In this document: positions 10,101-18,863 of the stretch, one piece after another
How positions within the stretch are numbered: the stretch's first letter is position 1
Layout: each line of letters starts with the position of its first letter
DNA from: an uncultured Prevotellaceae bacterium
Lineage (GTDB): Bacteria; Bacteroidota; Bacteroidia; Bacteroidales; Bacteroidaceae
NCBI GenBank assembly: GCA_947169245.1
Contig: CAMVPA010000006.1
Span: 1-64,000 of the forward strand
Length of the DNA: 64,000 bases
Direction of reading: 5' to 3'
The notes under the pieces: model-generated
What the model was told of the DNA's origin: nothing
The model's input: the letters and a program-made list of their open reading frames with translations, nothing else
Databases searched by the model: none
Made by a program: the position numbers and the translations under genes

Positions 10101-10329
10101 AGATGGTGTCCGTCAGGTCCACGATGTCCTTACGGAACGCCTCGTCGCCATTGAAGGCGTAGGGCAGCGTCACCTGTTGCCACCCGCTATCGTCGAAGTC
10201 GGGTTTCGAAGCTTCAGGCATATCACCCACACACAACCGCCAGCCGGCGTTGAAGTTCAGTTTCTCCCTGCCCATAGCTGTTACCGTGAGGCCAGCAAGC
10301 AGCAGTAGCATTACAATACGTGCTTTCAT
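7156..10329 (-). CDS. GH2 beta-galactosidase-type enzyme
   Basis: Exported or periplasmic family 2 glycoside hydrolase of 1057 residues. From the N-terminus: signal peptide (MKARIVMLLLLAGLTVTAMG), sugar-binding jelly-roll domain, immunoglobulin-like domain, TIM barrel with NPSILFYECGNES (acid/base Glu) and MWAMEYCR (candidate nucleophile Glu), a domain like DUF4982, then further beta domains. I place the start at 10329, not at an upstream ATG at 10569: a TACCTTTG promoter box lies at 10366-10373, the upstream extension overlaps the divergent regulator gene, and only this start gives a clean signal peptide. The coding region contains four low-complexity in-frame insertions (10021-10080, 8372-8456, 8165-8223, 7703-7740). 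First gene of the operon. Substrate specificity (galactose, galacturonate or other) cannot be read from sequence. Confidence 0.9.
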   Translation of the reverse strand: MKARIVMLLLLAGLTVTAMGREKLNFNAGWRLCVGDMPEASKPDFDDSGWQQVTLPYAFNGDEAFRKDIVDLTDTICWYRKTFTPPLISPEGEEASPRGGLEGVKYFIEFEGVRQGADFYLNGHHLGYSENGVMACGFDLTPYIKEGENVLAVRCDNSWNYRSRRHDSRYQWNDKNFNANYGGIPKNVFLHVTDKLYQTLPLYSNLGTTGTYVYATNFDIPNRKAWICVESQVKNDDAKAHSFMLRVVVKDADGKEVARFYGASELLSSGETIVVKAAQQVENLHFWSWGYGYLYTVETSLIENAKEFDTVVTRTGFRKTRFGEGKIWLNDRVLMVHGYAQRTSNEWPGVGLSVPAWLSDYSNGLMVESGGNLVRWMHVTPWKQDIESCDRVGLIQAMPAGDAEHDVEGPRWAQRTELMRDAIIYNRNNPSILFYECGNESISREHMLEMKKIRDDYDPCGGRAIGSREMLDIDEAEYGGEMLYINKSHKHPMWAMEYCRDEGLRKYWDEYSYPFHKEGDGPLYRGKPATEYNHNMDQFAVEMVRRWYDYWRERPGTGTRVSSGGVKIVFSDTNTHHRGESNYRTSGVTDAMRIPKDAFFAHQVMWNGWVEPEEEKTYIIGHWNKAPLLSLRQGGSPNAQQLLPQSGEAVRGLPVYVVSTGDEVELFLNGRSLGKGRQSYRYLFTFDDVPYEPGTLEAVGYSRIPAPSHPRTPEQSRTPELTPTSSYKLETVGEPYQLKLTAIENPEGTKADGADMVLFQVEVLDKEGRRCPLDDRQIHFELWGEAKWIGGIATRNNKDMQRPDDNRPAGLLDAAATKNVSDNYVGSMNLPVECGVNRVLVRTTTNAGEIHLSAYADGVKPAYLEVRSKEVRSEELMPQLTLKGSLTRGETPQSPSYQELAQGVKIVSAKVGYDSDNASRSFDDNELSEWKNDGRLSTAWITYKLERKAIVDDICMKLTGWRLRSYPLDIYAGKTLIWSGETERSLGYIHLTPSKRIKTDEITIRLRGAGKDKDAFGGVTELAAPVAGELDLFKAKNGDDTKSELRIVEIEFLECIK
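7703..7740. repeat. In-frame purine-rich repeat in GH2
   Basis: On the coding strand this reads as GAAGTGAGAAGT/GAGGTGAGAAGT units encoding VRSKEVRSEE. It resembles the GTGAAGAGTGAAG repeats at 36650-36748 and 44939-44980 and is one of several in-frame insertions in this gene. Confidence 0.5.
8165..8223. repeat. In-frame CGGGGGTACGGG repeat in GH2
   Basis: Degenerate copies of CGGGGGTACGGG/GGGTGCGAAGG encode a proline-rich linker (PSHPRTPEQSRTPELTP) between two beta domains. The same kind of unit occurs in the intergenic repeat at 259-304 and at 27360-27395. Confidence 0.55.
8372..8456. repeat. In-frame palindromic CCTCCCC/GGGGAGG insertion in GH2
   Basis: An internally inverted GC-rich sequence (CCCCCTCACAGCCTCCCC with GGGGGAGG and later GGGGGGCT) encodes a segment without resemblance to GH2 enzymes (LSLRQGGSPNAQQLLPQSG), placed in a loop after the TIM barrel. 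The frame is kept. Confidence 0.6.
10021..10080. repeat. In-frame palindromic CCTCCCC/GGGGAGG insertion in GH2 N-terminal domain
   Basis: CCTCCCCGGGGGGAGG and CCCCCTCGGGGG form inverted repeats inside the jelly-roll domain and encode PPLISPEGEEASPRGGLEG between two beta strands (WYRKTFT and VKYFIEF). The frame is kept. Confidence 0.6.
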
Positions 10330-10365
10330 TTGTTTCAGTGTAATCAGTTTTTTCGTTTCCGACGG

Positions 10366-10373
10366 CAAAGGTA
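10366..10373 (-). promoter_or_regulatory. Promoter -7 box for GH2-SGNH-PL11 operon
   Basis: TACCTTTG on the minus strand, 37 bp upstream of the chosen GH2 start codon. A CTTG lies about 16 bp further upstream; the -33 element is not a clear match. It shares a 187-bp intergenic region with the divergent regulator. Confidence 0.6.
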
Positions 10374-10486
10374 CATATTTTTGTTGAGACAAGGGCTGAC
10401 TATTGTTCAAAAACATGGAGAATCGTTCATTTGTCCTTATCCGGCAAAAAAAGAGCACGATAGTACGGATTATGAAGAAAAAGCAG

Positions 10487-10494
10487 TATCTTTG
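10487..10494 (+). promoter_or_regulatory. Promoter -7 box for the hybrid regulator
   Basis: TATCTTTG, 22 bp upstream of the ATG at 10517. The predicted transcript start would be near 10501, which rules out the in-frame ATG at 10403 as the real start. Confidence 0.65.
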
Positions 10495-10516
10495 CAGCAT
10501 CATTGCTACTGAACCT

Positions 10517-13500
10517 ATGAGAAAGGCCATCATACTTATCATCATGTGCGCCATCGGCCTCAAGGCCATGGCCGACAGCTATACACTTAACAGCCGGCAG
10601 GTGACGACGGTCGACGGGCTGGCCGGTAACACCATCAACGAACTCATACAGGACGAGGAGGGATTCATCTGGATGGCCACCAACAACGGAGTGAGCCGCT
10701 ACGACGGTTTCACGACCGTCAACTTCACATCGCTGTCGACAGACGCCGACCACAGGATGGAGGCTCGCGTAGGCCGCATCGTCAAAGACCCTGCTCGCCG
10801 GCTGCTGTGGCTCAGCACCGCCACCTACCAGAATGCCTGCTACGACCTGCGCCGTGCCCGCTTCGTCGACTGGACAGGACGCGGCGACCACTACCGCCAG
10901 CAGAACAAGGTGATGATGACCACACATGGCATGGTGCTATACGGCATGGGGACAGGCGCCACACTCTGCAGCACCGCCGACGGCAGTCCCACTGCCATAG
11001 ACTACCGGCAGAAGGACGGCGTCCTACCCTCGGACAATGTGCTCACCGTGGTTGAGGACAGCGCCCACAACATCTGGTTGCCCACCGACAAGGGCATCGC
11101 CGTGCTGCGCTCACCCGTCACCACTCACCCATCAGCTATCACCCATCGCCTATCACCCATCATCGCCACTGCCACTTCGGGACGAGTCACATATTTCCTA
11201 AGCAGCGACGGCGCTGTGTCGGGCTACGACACCAGCTGCCAGGCGGTACTCAACAGCCAGATTCCCTCCGCCATGGGACGTCCGCAGAAGGTGAATGTCA
11301 GTTTCGTATGGCAGGGACGCTGGATGCTCTTCACACCGGAGGGCACATACGCCATGAATCTCAAGGACGGGACGTTCGAGAGACCAGCCCAGATGCAGAT
11401 TGTCGACGGACTGAGTCAGGGCAGCTGCGAGGGATACCACCTGATAGCCAACCGCACGGGACGGCTGTGGCTGTTCCCCGACAGCGGCAGCATCAAGTCG
11501 CTCGACCTCATCCCCGATGCCTACTACTCCACCAACAAAGGCTGGAAATTCCATGTGGCCCGCGCTGCCGACGGCCGACTGTTCATAGCGACCTACGGCA
11601 ACGGGCTCTTCATCTACAATCCTGCTGACGGTCATCTGCAGCACTACGGCGCCAACGACGAGTCGCCCGTCATACACTCCAACTACCTGCTCTGCGCCAT
11701 GACCGACAGCCAAGGCAACATCTGGGTGGGAAGCGAATCGGCGGGAGCCTACTGCCTGTCGACGATGAGTACCGCCAAGGCCCGTTACCTCCAGATACAG
11801 CCTGCCGACATCAGCAGCTGGGACAACACCATCAGCACCGTACGCAACAGTGGCAACACGACCATCATCGGCACCCGTAAGGGAAACGTGTATGCCATAA
11901 ACAACCCCTCACCCTTCACCACTCCCCACTCACCACTCACCGCCCTCAAAGCCAGCGTCAATGCCTACTTCACAGACAGCAAGGGACGCACCTGGACGGG
12001 AACCTGGGGCGACGGGCTGTACATTGACGGACAGCGATATGCCAGCACCGACAGCGTCCACCACATTCCGTCCGACTTCATCTCCGACATCGTGGAAGAC
12101 AACGCCGGCCACATCTGGGTAGCGACATGGAACGCCGGACTGTTACAGCTGACCGACAAGGGCTTTAGCGTTGTCGAAAGCATACCCGCCGACATGAACA
12201 GCGCCCGCATCAACGACCTGCTACCGGCCGGCGACAACACGTTATGGGCGGCATCCAACAACGGCATCATCCATCTCAAAGGCGACAAGACCGACATCTA
12301 CAACACAACCAACCAGAAGTTCCCCGCCGACGAGATACGCGCGCTGCTCATCGACCGCCAGGGCATGTTATGGGCGGCGTGTGCCGGAGGCGGAGTCATC
12401 AGAAGCCAGATCGATGCCAATGGTGACATGGCCTCAACAGTAGTGATTACCGACCGTCAGGGACTGGCCAACAACAGTACCACATCGCTGGTCGAAGATG
12501 CCATGGGCTACATCTGGGTAGGAACGGAGGACGGCATATCGCGCATCAATCCCAAGACCGACATCGTCAACTCCTACCGCTTCAGCGACACCATGCAGGG
12601 CAACAACTGCTTCAACAACAGCACAGCTACTGACGACGACGGGCACATCATGTTCGGAACGACCTACGGGCTACTCATCATCAACCCCGAGGCCATGCTC
12701 ACCGCTGCCGGCAATTCGGCATCCAGGATTACCGATGTCAACGTCAACGGCCTGTCCATACACGAGCTGGGACTGCTGAAGGAGGCCATGAGCTACACCC
12801 GCCAGATTACCCTCTCGCACGACCAGAACTCGCTGCGCATCTGTTTCTCCGACTTCGAATACAACCACCACAACAACCCCGTCTTCCAATACTATCTGGA
12901 CGGTGTGGAGAACACCTGGCAGAGCATCACCACCGACAACCACGCCGACTACAGCGAACTGCCGCCCGGAAGCTACACCTTCCACCTGCGTTCACTGAAC
13001 GCCCGAGGCGAGTGGAACGACGAGGCCACACTCGACATCGTCATCCGTCAGCCATGGTGGAACACGTGGTGGGCATGGCTCGTCTACCTGTTGCTGCTCG
13101 CTGCCGCCGCCTATTACGTCTACCGTAACTGGCGCGACAAGTTCATGCTCCACCAGCAGATGGAGATGGACAAGCAACTGATGGAGTTCCGCACCGGCAT
13201 CTTCACCAACATCACCCACGAATTCCGGACGCCACTGGCCATCATCAAGGGAGCCGTCGACAAGCTGGGCGAGGATGCCGGCAACAAGGCCGCGCTACAG
13301 ACAGCCGGACGAGGCACCAGCCGTCTGCTACGTCTCGTCAACCAGCTCATGGAGTACCGTAAGATCAGCACCGGCAACCTCCGTCTGCAAGTAGAGCAGG
13401 GCGACATCGTCACCTTTGTCCGTAATATCTATCAGGACTTCTGGATCGTGGCCAAGCAGAAGGACATGCAGATCAGCTTCCAGACCTTCGACCGCCACTA

Positions 13501-14812
13501 CGACATGCCATTCGACCACCAGATAGTAGAGACCGTGGTCTATAACCTCCTCTCAAACGCCGTGAAGTATACCCCCGAACGCGGCACCGTCACCCTTCGG
13601 ATTTCCAATAACGCCAATGAGCCCCACACAGCGGCCGACGACGCTGCCACCGGCATCACCATCACCGTCGAGGACAACGGACCCGGCATAAGCCCCGAGA
13701 AGCAGGCCGAGCTCTTCAAGCCCTTCATGCACGGTTATGCCAGCCAGGGAGGCATGGGCATCGGCCTATACACCGCCCACCAGATGGCGCAGCTTCATAA
13801 AGGCTCCCTCACTTACAAGCGCACTGACGACACAACCCTCTTCACCCTGACCCTGCCAGCCGACGACAGCGTCTACAGCGCCGACGACTACCGCGACACG
13901 GGTGCCATCAGCACCAACGACTCTGCCACCGCCACCAGCACAGCCGCGTCCAGCGCCGTCGGCGATGCTGTCGCCGACACTCCCGACATCATCCGCGAGA
14001 TGCAGGCCGAGGCCCTCAACGACCTGACCGTCGCCATCATCGAGGACAACCCCGACATGGCCGACCAGATACGCCGTGAGGTCGGTGTCTACTTCAACAC
14101 CGTCTGCTACTCCAGCGGCCAGGCCTTCTTCGATGCCACCCTCAACACTCCACCCTCCTCCCGCCACACTCCACCCTCCCTCATCCTCTGCGACGTCATG
14201 CTGCCCGACATCGACGGCTACGAGATAGTCCGCCGGCTCCGGGCCGACGAGAACACCGTCCATCTCCCCGTCATCATGCTGACAGCCCTTGATGACGAGG
14301 CACATCAGATACGTGCCTACCGTGCCGGAGCCGACGACTACATGGTCAAGCCCTGCAACTTCCGGCTCCTCATTGCCCGCATCTTCCAGCTCATCAAGTG
14401 GAACAGAGCCCTCGTGGCCCCGCGCCCTTCAACCTCCCCCCTCCACACTCCAGCCTCCACCCTCCACACTCCCGCCTCCCTCGTCGAGGGCCGCGTCGAC
14501 AAGGTGTTCAAAGACAAGCTGCAGGCACTCACAGCCAAGCACCTGTCCGACCCCAACTTCAACATCGACCAACTGGCACAGATGATGAACATGGGGCGCA
14601 CCAAGTTCTATGGAAAGGTCAAGGAGCTCATGGGCATGTCGCCCAACAAGTACCTGCAGGAGGAGCGTATGAGCCGCGCCGCCGAGCTGCTTCTTGAAGG
14701 CGAACTGACCGTTGCCGAGATCAGCTACAAAGTAGGCATACAAGACCCGTCCTACTTCAACAAGTGCTTCAAGGCGAAGTACGGCGTCGTGCCGAGCAAG
14801 TATGGGAAGTAA
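10517..14812 (+). CDS. Hybrid two-component system regulator (HTCS)
   Basis: A 1431-residue inner-membrane sensor and transcription activator typical of Bacteroidetes polysaccharide loci. Order: signal peptide (MRKAIILIIMCAIGLKAMA), periplasmic beta-propeller repeats to about residue 740 (motifs such as GFIWMATNNGVSRYDG), a Y_Y_Y domain at about 762-835, a membrane segment near 845-868, histidine kinase core with His901 in NITHEFRTPL, ATPase motifs NLLSNAVKYTPERG and DNGPGIS, a receiver domain with phospho-acceptor Asp1226 in LILCDVMLPD, and a C-terminal AraC DNA-binding domain. All catalytic residues are present. The start at 10517 is set by the promoter box at 10487 and the signal peptide. 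It is divergent from the GH2-SGNH-PL11 operon, its likely target; a rhamnogalacturonan oligosaccharide signal is inferred. Low-complexity in-frame insertions occur at four places, one next to the phospho-acceptor. Confidence 0.96.
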   Translation: MRKAIILIIMCAIGLKAMADSYTLNSRQVTTVDGLAGNTINELIQDEEGFIWMATNNGVSRYDGFTTVNFTSLSTDADHRMEARVGRIVKDPARRLLWLSTATYQNACYDLRRARFVDWTGRGDHYRQQNKVMMTTHGMVLYGMGTGATLCSTADGSPTAIDYRQKDGVLPSDNVLTVVEDSAHNIWLPTDKGIAVLRSPVTTHPSAITHRLSPIIATATSGRVTYFLSSDGAVSGYDTSCQAVLNSQIPSAMGRPQKVNVSFVWQGRWMLFTPEGTYAMNLKDGTFERPAQMQIVDGLSQGSCEGYHLIANRTGRLWLFPDSGSIKSLDLIPDAYYSTNKGWKFHVARAADGRLFIATYGNGLFIYNPADGHLQHYGANDESPVIHSNYLLCAMTDSQGNIWVGSESAGAYCLSTMSTAKARYLQIQPADISSWDNTISTVRNSGNTTIIGTRKGNVYAINNPSPFTTPHSPLTALKASVNAYFTDSKGRTWTGTWGDGLYIDGQRYASTDSVHHIPSDFISDIVEDNAGHIWVATWNAGLLQLTDKGFSVVESIPADMNSARINDLLPAGDNTLWAASNNGIIHLKGDKTDIYNTTNQKFPADEIRALLIDRQGMLWAACAGGGVIRSQIDANGDMASTVVITDRQGLANNSTTSLVEDAMGYIWVGTEDGISRINPKTDIVNSYRFSDTMQGNNCFNNSTATDDDGHIMFGTTYGLLIINPEAMLTAAGNSASRITDVNVNGLSIHELGLLKEAMSYTRQITLSHDQNSLRICFSDFEYNHHNNPVFQYYLDGVENTWQSITTDNHADYSELPPGSYTFHLRSLNARGEWNDEATLDIVIRQPWWNTWWAWLVYLLLLAAAAYYVYRNWRDKFMLHQQMEMDKQLMEFRTGIFTNITHEFRTPLAIIKGAVDKLGEDAGNKAALQTAGRGTSRLLRLVNQLMEYRKISTGNLRLQVEQGDIVTFVRNIYQDFWIVAKQKDMQISFQTFDRHYDMPFDHQIVETVVYNLLSNAVKYTPERGTVTLRISNNANEPHTAADDAATGITITVEDNGPGISPEKQAELFKPFMHGYASQGGMGIGLYTAHQMAQLHKGSLTYKRTDDTTLFTLTLPADDSVYSADDYRDTGAISTNDSATATSTAASSAVGDAVADTPDIIREMQAEALNDLTVAIIEDNPDMADQIRREVGVYFNTVCYSSGQAFFDATLNTPPSSRHTPPSLILCDVMLPDIDGYEIVRRLRADENTVHLPVIMLTALDDEAHQIRAYRAGADDYMVKPCNFRLLIARIFQLIKWNRALVAPRPSTSPLHTPASTLHTPASLVEGRVDKVFKDKLQALTAKHLSDPNFNIDQLAQMMNMGRTKFYGKVKELMGMSPNKYLQEERMSRAAELLLEGELTVAEISYKVGIQDPSYFNKCFKAKYGVVPSKYGK
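11109..11165. repeat. In-frame TCACCCATC repeat in HTCS propeller
   Basis: Degenerate units (TCACCACTCACCCATCAG, TATCACCCATCGCC, TATCACCCATCATCGCC) encode THPSAITHRLSPIIA in a propeller loop. A related stretch lies at 11905-11945 (CCCTTCACCACTCCCCACTC). Confidence 0.5.
14140..14482. repeat. CCACACTCC repeats in HTCS receiver and linker
   Basis: Two clusters, 14143-14186 and 14427-14482, consist of CACACTCCACCCTCC-like units. The first encodes NTPPSSRHTPPS immediately before the strand that ends in the phospho-acceptor Asp. The second encodes PLHTPASTLHTPAS in the linker between receiver and DNA-binding domain. Both keep the frame. Confidence 0.55.
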
Positions 14813-14876
14813 TTACATAGAATCTCTTACCTACCTCCTAAAAGCGGGCCTTCCCTACCTTACTTCATTCTTCGCC

Positions 14877-17183
14877 TCACTTTATCACGACTTTGCGGCC
14901 GTTACGGATGTAGATGCCACGGCTTGGGGTGCCGACCTTACGGCCCTGTAGGTCGTAAAGGGCATTGTCGTTTATCTTTTTTCCTTTATCATTTAGCGTA
15001 GCGCTGATGCCAGTGAGCGTTTGTTCAAGAGCAGTCTGGCGGTCGGCCTCAGCCTTGGCGGCGGCAGTCCATATCTCGGCATCGGTGGCGTAGTCGCTAC
15101 TCAGGTAGTAGCCCACGTTGGTCGGCTGGTTATAGCCCACGTTCTCATGGATGGCCTGCATGTAATAGGTGTGGTCGGTCATGAGCCAGGGGATGCGGTG
15201 GTCCGTGGGATACCAAGTGGAGAACACCTTCAGGTCGGTCAACTTGTCTGCGCTGGGTAGTATCACCTCCTCGCGCCAGTCGCCCAGCATGTCGCCATAC
15301 CAGCCAGGGTTCGACTTCGTGGAGTTGTTGAAACCCATATCGTAGCGGTATATAGTAAAGGTACGCCCGTGCGAGAAGCTGTTGATGATGCCGCCATCGA
15401 TCATCTGGCGGTTCAGGTTGCCGTCGAACCAGATGCCGGCGTTGCAGGAGCTCTCCTCCTTGCGCTTACCCTCGGCGTTGTATAGCTCCCTGCCGTTCTG
15501 GTTGTACAGCTCGTTGCCATACTTCCAGAACTCACAGCCCGGCGACGTGGGGTCAACGTCGGCCACCATGCAGCGGCCCTGGTCGCCGGCAGTAGCGGCA
15601 CGTATGTCCCAAATCACCTTTCCGGTCTTGGCATCGTGCAAGGCCACCTCCGTGACACCGCCCTCCAGACAGTGATACACCTGCAGCCCCTCGTAGTCTT
15701 TCTGGAACACGCCCACGTGGTTGGCATCGCCGTGGCCCAGGCCCGTTGTCCACAGGCCAGTACCATCGTTGTCGAAGGCACACGAGCCGTACATCACCTC
15801 GTCGAGACCGTCGCCGTCGAGGTCGGCCACGTTGAAGGCATGGTTGCCCTGCCCGGCGTATGCCGAATTGGCCTTACCGTCCTTGTTCTTGGCCTTGTCC
15901 ATGGTCCACTGGCCATTGACCACTGACCAGTGTCCGCCCGAAACGGAGGAGTCGAACTTCCACAGGCGGGTGAGCGAGCCTTCCAGCTCCCACTGGCTGT
16001 CGGGGGTGTTGGGCGTGTAGTCCCAGCCCTCTACCACGGTGCGGGCGTAGACGCCACGACCAAGGAATATCTGCATGCCCTTGCCTGTGAAGCAGGCCAG
16101 TCCCATGCGCAGCGAGTTGGCACGTTTCCAATAGTTGTCGCCCCACGACTCGCTGTTGGCACTATAGTTAGCCACCCACTGGGCCGGCGTCTGTCCCTCA
16201 GGCCCGCGAGCTATGAAGTTGGCACGAGCCAGTTCGCGACCCGTCTTGCCGTCAACGACGGAGAAGTACTCAGGGCCGCCCCACTTGCCGGCTTTGTCGC
16301 CCGTATAGTGGCCACCCCAGTTCTGACGGTAGTCCGTGATGCCGTCGCCGTCGGTGTCGCCAATCTCCTTGCCATCGCCAAAGACGGTACCCTCGCCCGT
16401 CTTCAGCACGAACTCTGCACAACCGTCGCCGTCGAGGTCACCCAGCATAACGCTCGAGCTATTGCCCGCGATGATGTTGGGGCCCGACTTGACGCGCCAC
16501 AGCATAGTGCCGTCGAGCTTGTAGGCATCCCACACGATGATGTGTTTGGCACGGGGGTCGCTGTCGGCCGCAGCCTCGCTGCTACTGGTTATCTCTCCTG
16601 CAGCGTTATAGACCGTCAGCAGGCGCTTCACCACCACCTCCATCTGTCCGTCGCCGTCGAGGTCGCCCACCGAGCAGTCGTTGGCCTGGTATTTGATCTC
16701 TGCGGGGTAGTTGCTACAGTCGTCGGTCGACTGCAGGGGTATCGTGACGTAAGGCACCTTGTCTGTAGCTTGCTGCTTCGTCATGGTGTACTCCGACAGG
16801 TACTCGTCGCAGTTCTTCTGTCCGGCGTAGGTCAGGCGGTAATGCACGTCGCCCGTCAGCGTCGACAAGGGAGCATGCTGGTAGCAGGTACCCTTGATGC
16901 CTTTCTTGCCCGACTTGAACGGGTCGTTGATGCACGACCAGTTGCCGCTGTCGCCCATCTTGCGCCAAATGTCGAAAGCTGTGTCCTCAGTGTCGCCCGG
17001 CAGCATGCGCCAGCTGAGTAGCACCTTGTTCTGTGCATCCAAGTACGAATTACCCGATGTGGTCACATCGCTCTTCGTACAGATAGAGCCCCATAGGGCA
17101 CGGTCTTGCATGTTGGCGGTCTGGGCAGCCATCGGCAATGTAGCAACGATGGCAAGAACAATTGTAAGTAGCTGTTTCTTCAT
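14877..17183 (-). CDS. PL11 rhamnogalacturonan lyase
   Basis: Second PL11 lyase, 768 residues, close to normal family length. Signal peptide 1-20 (ending LPMAAQ). Acidic calcium-binding loops recur through the propeller: DLDGDGQMEV, DLDGDGCAEF, DTDGDGITDYR and DLDGDGLDEV. The protein ends with a shared tail, GIYIRNGRKVVIK. It is monocistronic by position: it converges with the hybrid regulator on one side, and a promoter box (TATCTTTG) lies 27 bp upstream. Compared with the 1524-residue PL11 at 1740, it lacks the beta-repeat extension, so the two may act at different sites or on different parts of rhamnogalacturonan I (inference). Confidence 0.93.
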   Translation of the reverse strand: MKKQLLTIVLAIVATLPMAAQTANMQDRALWGSICTKSDVTTSGNSYLDAQNKVLLSWRMLPGDTEDTAFDIWRKMGDSGNWSCINDPFKSGKKGIKGTCYQHAPLSTLTGDVHYRLTYAGQKNCDEYLSEYTMTKQQATDKVPYVTIPLQSTDDCSNYPAEIKYQANDCSVGDLDGDGQMEVVVKRLLTVYNAAGEITSSSEAAADSDPRAKHIIVWDAYKLDGTMLWRVKSGPNIIAGNSSSVMLGDLDGDGCAEFVLKTGEGTVFGDGKEIGDTDGDGITDYRQNWGGHYTGDKAGKWGGPEYFSVVDGKTGRELARANFIARGPEGQTPAQWVANYSANSESWGDNYWKRANSLRMGLACFTGKGMQIFLGRGVYARTVVEGWDYTPNTPDSQWELEGSLTRLWKFDSSVSGGHWSVVNGQWTMDKAKNKDGKANSAYAGQGNHAFNVADLDGDGLDEVMYGSCAFDNDGTGLWTTGLGHGDANHVGVFQKDYEGLQVYHCLEGGVTEVALHDAKTGKVIWDIRAATAGDQGRCMVADVDPTSPGCEFWKYGNELYNQNGRELYNAEGKRKEESSCNAGIWFDGNLNRQMIDGGIINSFSHGRTFTIYRYDMGFNNSTKSNPGWYGDMLGDWREEVILPSADKLTDLKVFSTWYPTDHRIPWLMTDHTYYMQAIHENVGYNQPTNVGYYLSSDYATDAEIWTAAAKAEADRQTALEQTLTGISATLNDKGKKINDNALYDLQGRKVGTPSRGIYIRNGRKVVIK

Positions 17184-17209
17184 TTTCGTCAGTTATTGTT
17201 TTCTGGGTG

Positions 17210-17217
17210 CAAAGATA
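17210..17217 (-). promoter_or_regulatory. Promoter -7 box for PL11 lyase
   Basis: TATCTTTG on the minus strand 27 bp upstream of the start codon of the second PL11 gene. No convincing -33 element. The rest of 17218-17421 contains no gene I can support. Confidence 0.5.
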
Positions 17218-17421
17218 GCAACACATACCCCGTTCCGTCACAGGGCATTTGTACGTTCATCGGTGAATTTGTTCATCATCCACTATCATATAGTCCACAT
17301 ACCCCCGCTTCGGTTTCCAGAGTAAGCGGCGCAGTCAGGGCATGGTCTGCCTGCTTGCTGGGTGAGCGGTGATTATAGAAATGATATAGTTTGATTAGTT
17401 TTGGATATAGTTTTTCTCATG

Positions 17422-18780
17422 TCATCTGCTGACCACGAACTTGCTCCCCTTGCTGACGTAAAGCCCTGGAGCAAGATGACAGCCGTCAACCTTTTGACCG
17501 GTGAGTCGATGAACGCTCGTCGGTTTTTCGTCAGCTGTCCGCAGAGTGTTTCTGACGGCCGACTCCGAAAGACGGGGATAGATTTCGTTGATACCCTCCA
17601 TGGCGTATGTGCCGAAAGCGGTCAGGTTCTTGCGGTCGATGATGGTCATGCAGCCCTTCGTCCCTTCCTGACTACAGTAGTTTGTATCCCATGTCATGGG
17701 CACCATACCACCCATCTCCTTGCACAACCGGTGCAGCTCGCGATAGTGGGCCTTGATGGAGGCATTGTGCTTCTCCTGACTTTCGCCCTTCAACGACGAC
17801 AAGTCGCGCCAGTTGGCTCCGAACTCGCCGATGACCACGGGATACCCCTTGTCCACAAAGTTGGTCTTCATCATCTGGAGCTGCTTCTTCATATCAGCCT
17901 CTTCGCCCCAGGTGGCGTTGTGCGCAGAACCGCTCAGGTGGTTGCCCTGTCCCCAGTAGTAAAACACCTTGCCCCACGACTCATCCTTCTCCATACCCCA
18001 GAATTGCCAAGGATTATAGTAGTGTACCTCTACTGCTAACCGGCCCTCGATGACGTCGGTCGGCATTTTGCCAGCCATGAAGTTGCAGGTATGCTCGATG
18101 TTGGTCGACGGCCCCTGCACCACCAGCACACGCTTGGCATTGTTGCCCCCCGTGGCACGTACGGCATCCACGAAGGTCTGGTTATACTGTATCAGATGGT
18201 TCGTGGCCGCCTGATCCTCGGCATTCGGCTCGTTCAGTCCGGCAAAGAGCAGGTGCTCGTCGTAGTCCCTGAAGGCATTGGCTATCTGAGTCCATAGGGC
18301 CGTCAATACTTCCTTATTCTTCTTGGTGGCGGCAGCATCAGCGTCTTTGATATGGTTCTCAAGCCAGCCACCGTCCCAATGGTCGTTCAGCACCACATAC
18401 AGGCCGTCGCGGATGCAGTAGTCCACTACCTCCTTGACACGCGTCATCCACTGGCTGTCAATCTCGTAGGTCGACGCGTTGCTAATGTGTCCGTAAGCCC
18501 AGGCACACGGAATACGCACACTCTTGAAACCAAGCGTCTTCGCATAGTCGATGACTGCCTGTGTGGTCTTCGTTCCCTGCCAAGCAGTTTCTGCACCCAG
18601 TCCCCCCTTGTTGTTCAGAAAGTCCGCGCCTGCCCAGGTGGCAACACCCTCCAGTGTATTGCCGAGGTTCCAGCCTGGAGCCATGTCGTTAATCACTTCC
18701 GTTGCCGTACGGTCCTGGGCATTCGCCGACGTCAGCGTTAGCAAGAAGCCCAATAATATCAATAATCTTGTATTCAACAT
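17422..18780 (-). CDS. GH5 endo-glycanase
   Basis: Exported family 5 glycoside hydrolase, 452 residues, retaining endo-beta-glycanase (cellulase-like; glucan, xyloglucan or mannan possible). Signal peptide MLNTRLLILLGFLLTLTSANA, then PGWNLGNTLE, the acid/base Glu184 in GLNEPN, HYYNPW, and the nucleophile Glu319 in VIGEFGANW. The start chosen is the third methionine of the open frame (18780); the first at 18813 would put eleven extra residues before the signal peptide. The C-terminus (TGQKV...GLYVSKGSKFVVSR) is a degenerate version of the tail seen on neighbouring secreted proteins. The subfamily, and therefore the substrate, cannot be settled by eye. Confidence 0.9.
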   Translation of the reverse strand: MLNTRLLILLGFLLTLTSANAQDRTATEVINDMAPGWNLGNTLEGVATWAGADFLNNKGGLGAETAWQGTKTTQAVIDYAKTLGFKSVRIPCAWAYGHISNASTYEIDSQWMTRVKEVVDYCIRDGLYVVLNDHWDGGWLENHIKDADAAATKKNKEVLTALWTQIANAFRDYDEHLLFAGLNEPNAEDQAATNHLIQYNQTFVDAVRATGGNNAKRVLVVQGPSTNIEHTCNFMAGKMPTDVIEGRLAVEVHYYNPWQFWGMEKDESWGKVFYYWGQGNHLSGSAHNATWGEEADMKKQLQMMKTNFVDKGYPVVIGEFGANWRDLSSLKGESQEKHNASIKAHYRELHRLCKEMGGMVPMTWDTNYCSQEGTKGCMTIIDRKNLTAFGTYAMEGINEIYPRLSESAVRNTLRTADEKPTSVHRLTGQKVDGCHLAPGLYVSKGSKFVVSR

Positions 18781-18863
18781 AACCGTCATACTCTGCACAG
18801 CGACTATGGTCATTGCCGTTAGTTTGTCGTTCTTCTGTTTTGGTCGTAGTTCGCTTTTGGCTG

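Noticed and set aside
10403..10516. N-terminal extension of the HTCS frame to 10403
   Set aside because: The TATCTTTG box at 10487 lies inside it, and the signal peptide starts at 10517.
10330..10569. N-terminal extension of the GH2 frame to 10569
   Set aside because: It would cross the GH2 promoter box at 10366-10373 and overlap the regulator start. The signal peptide begins at 10329.
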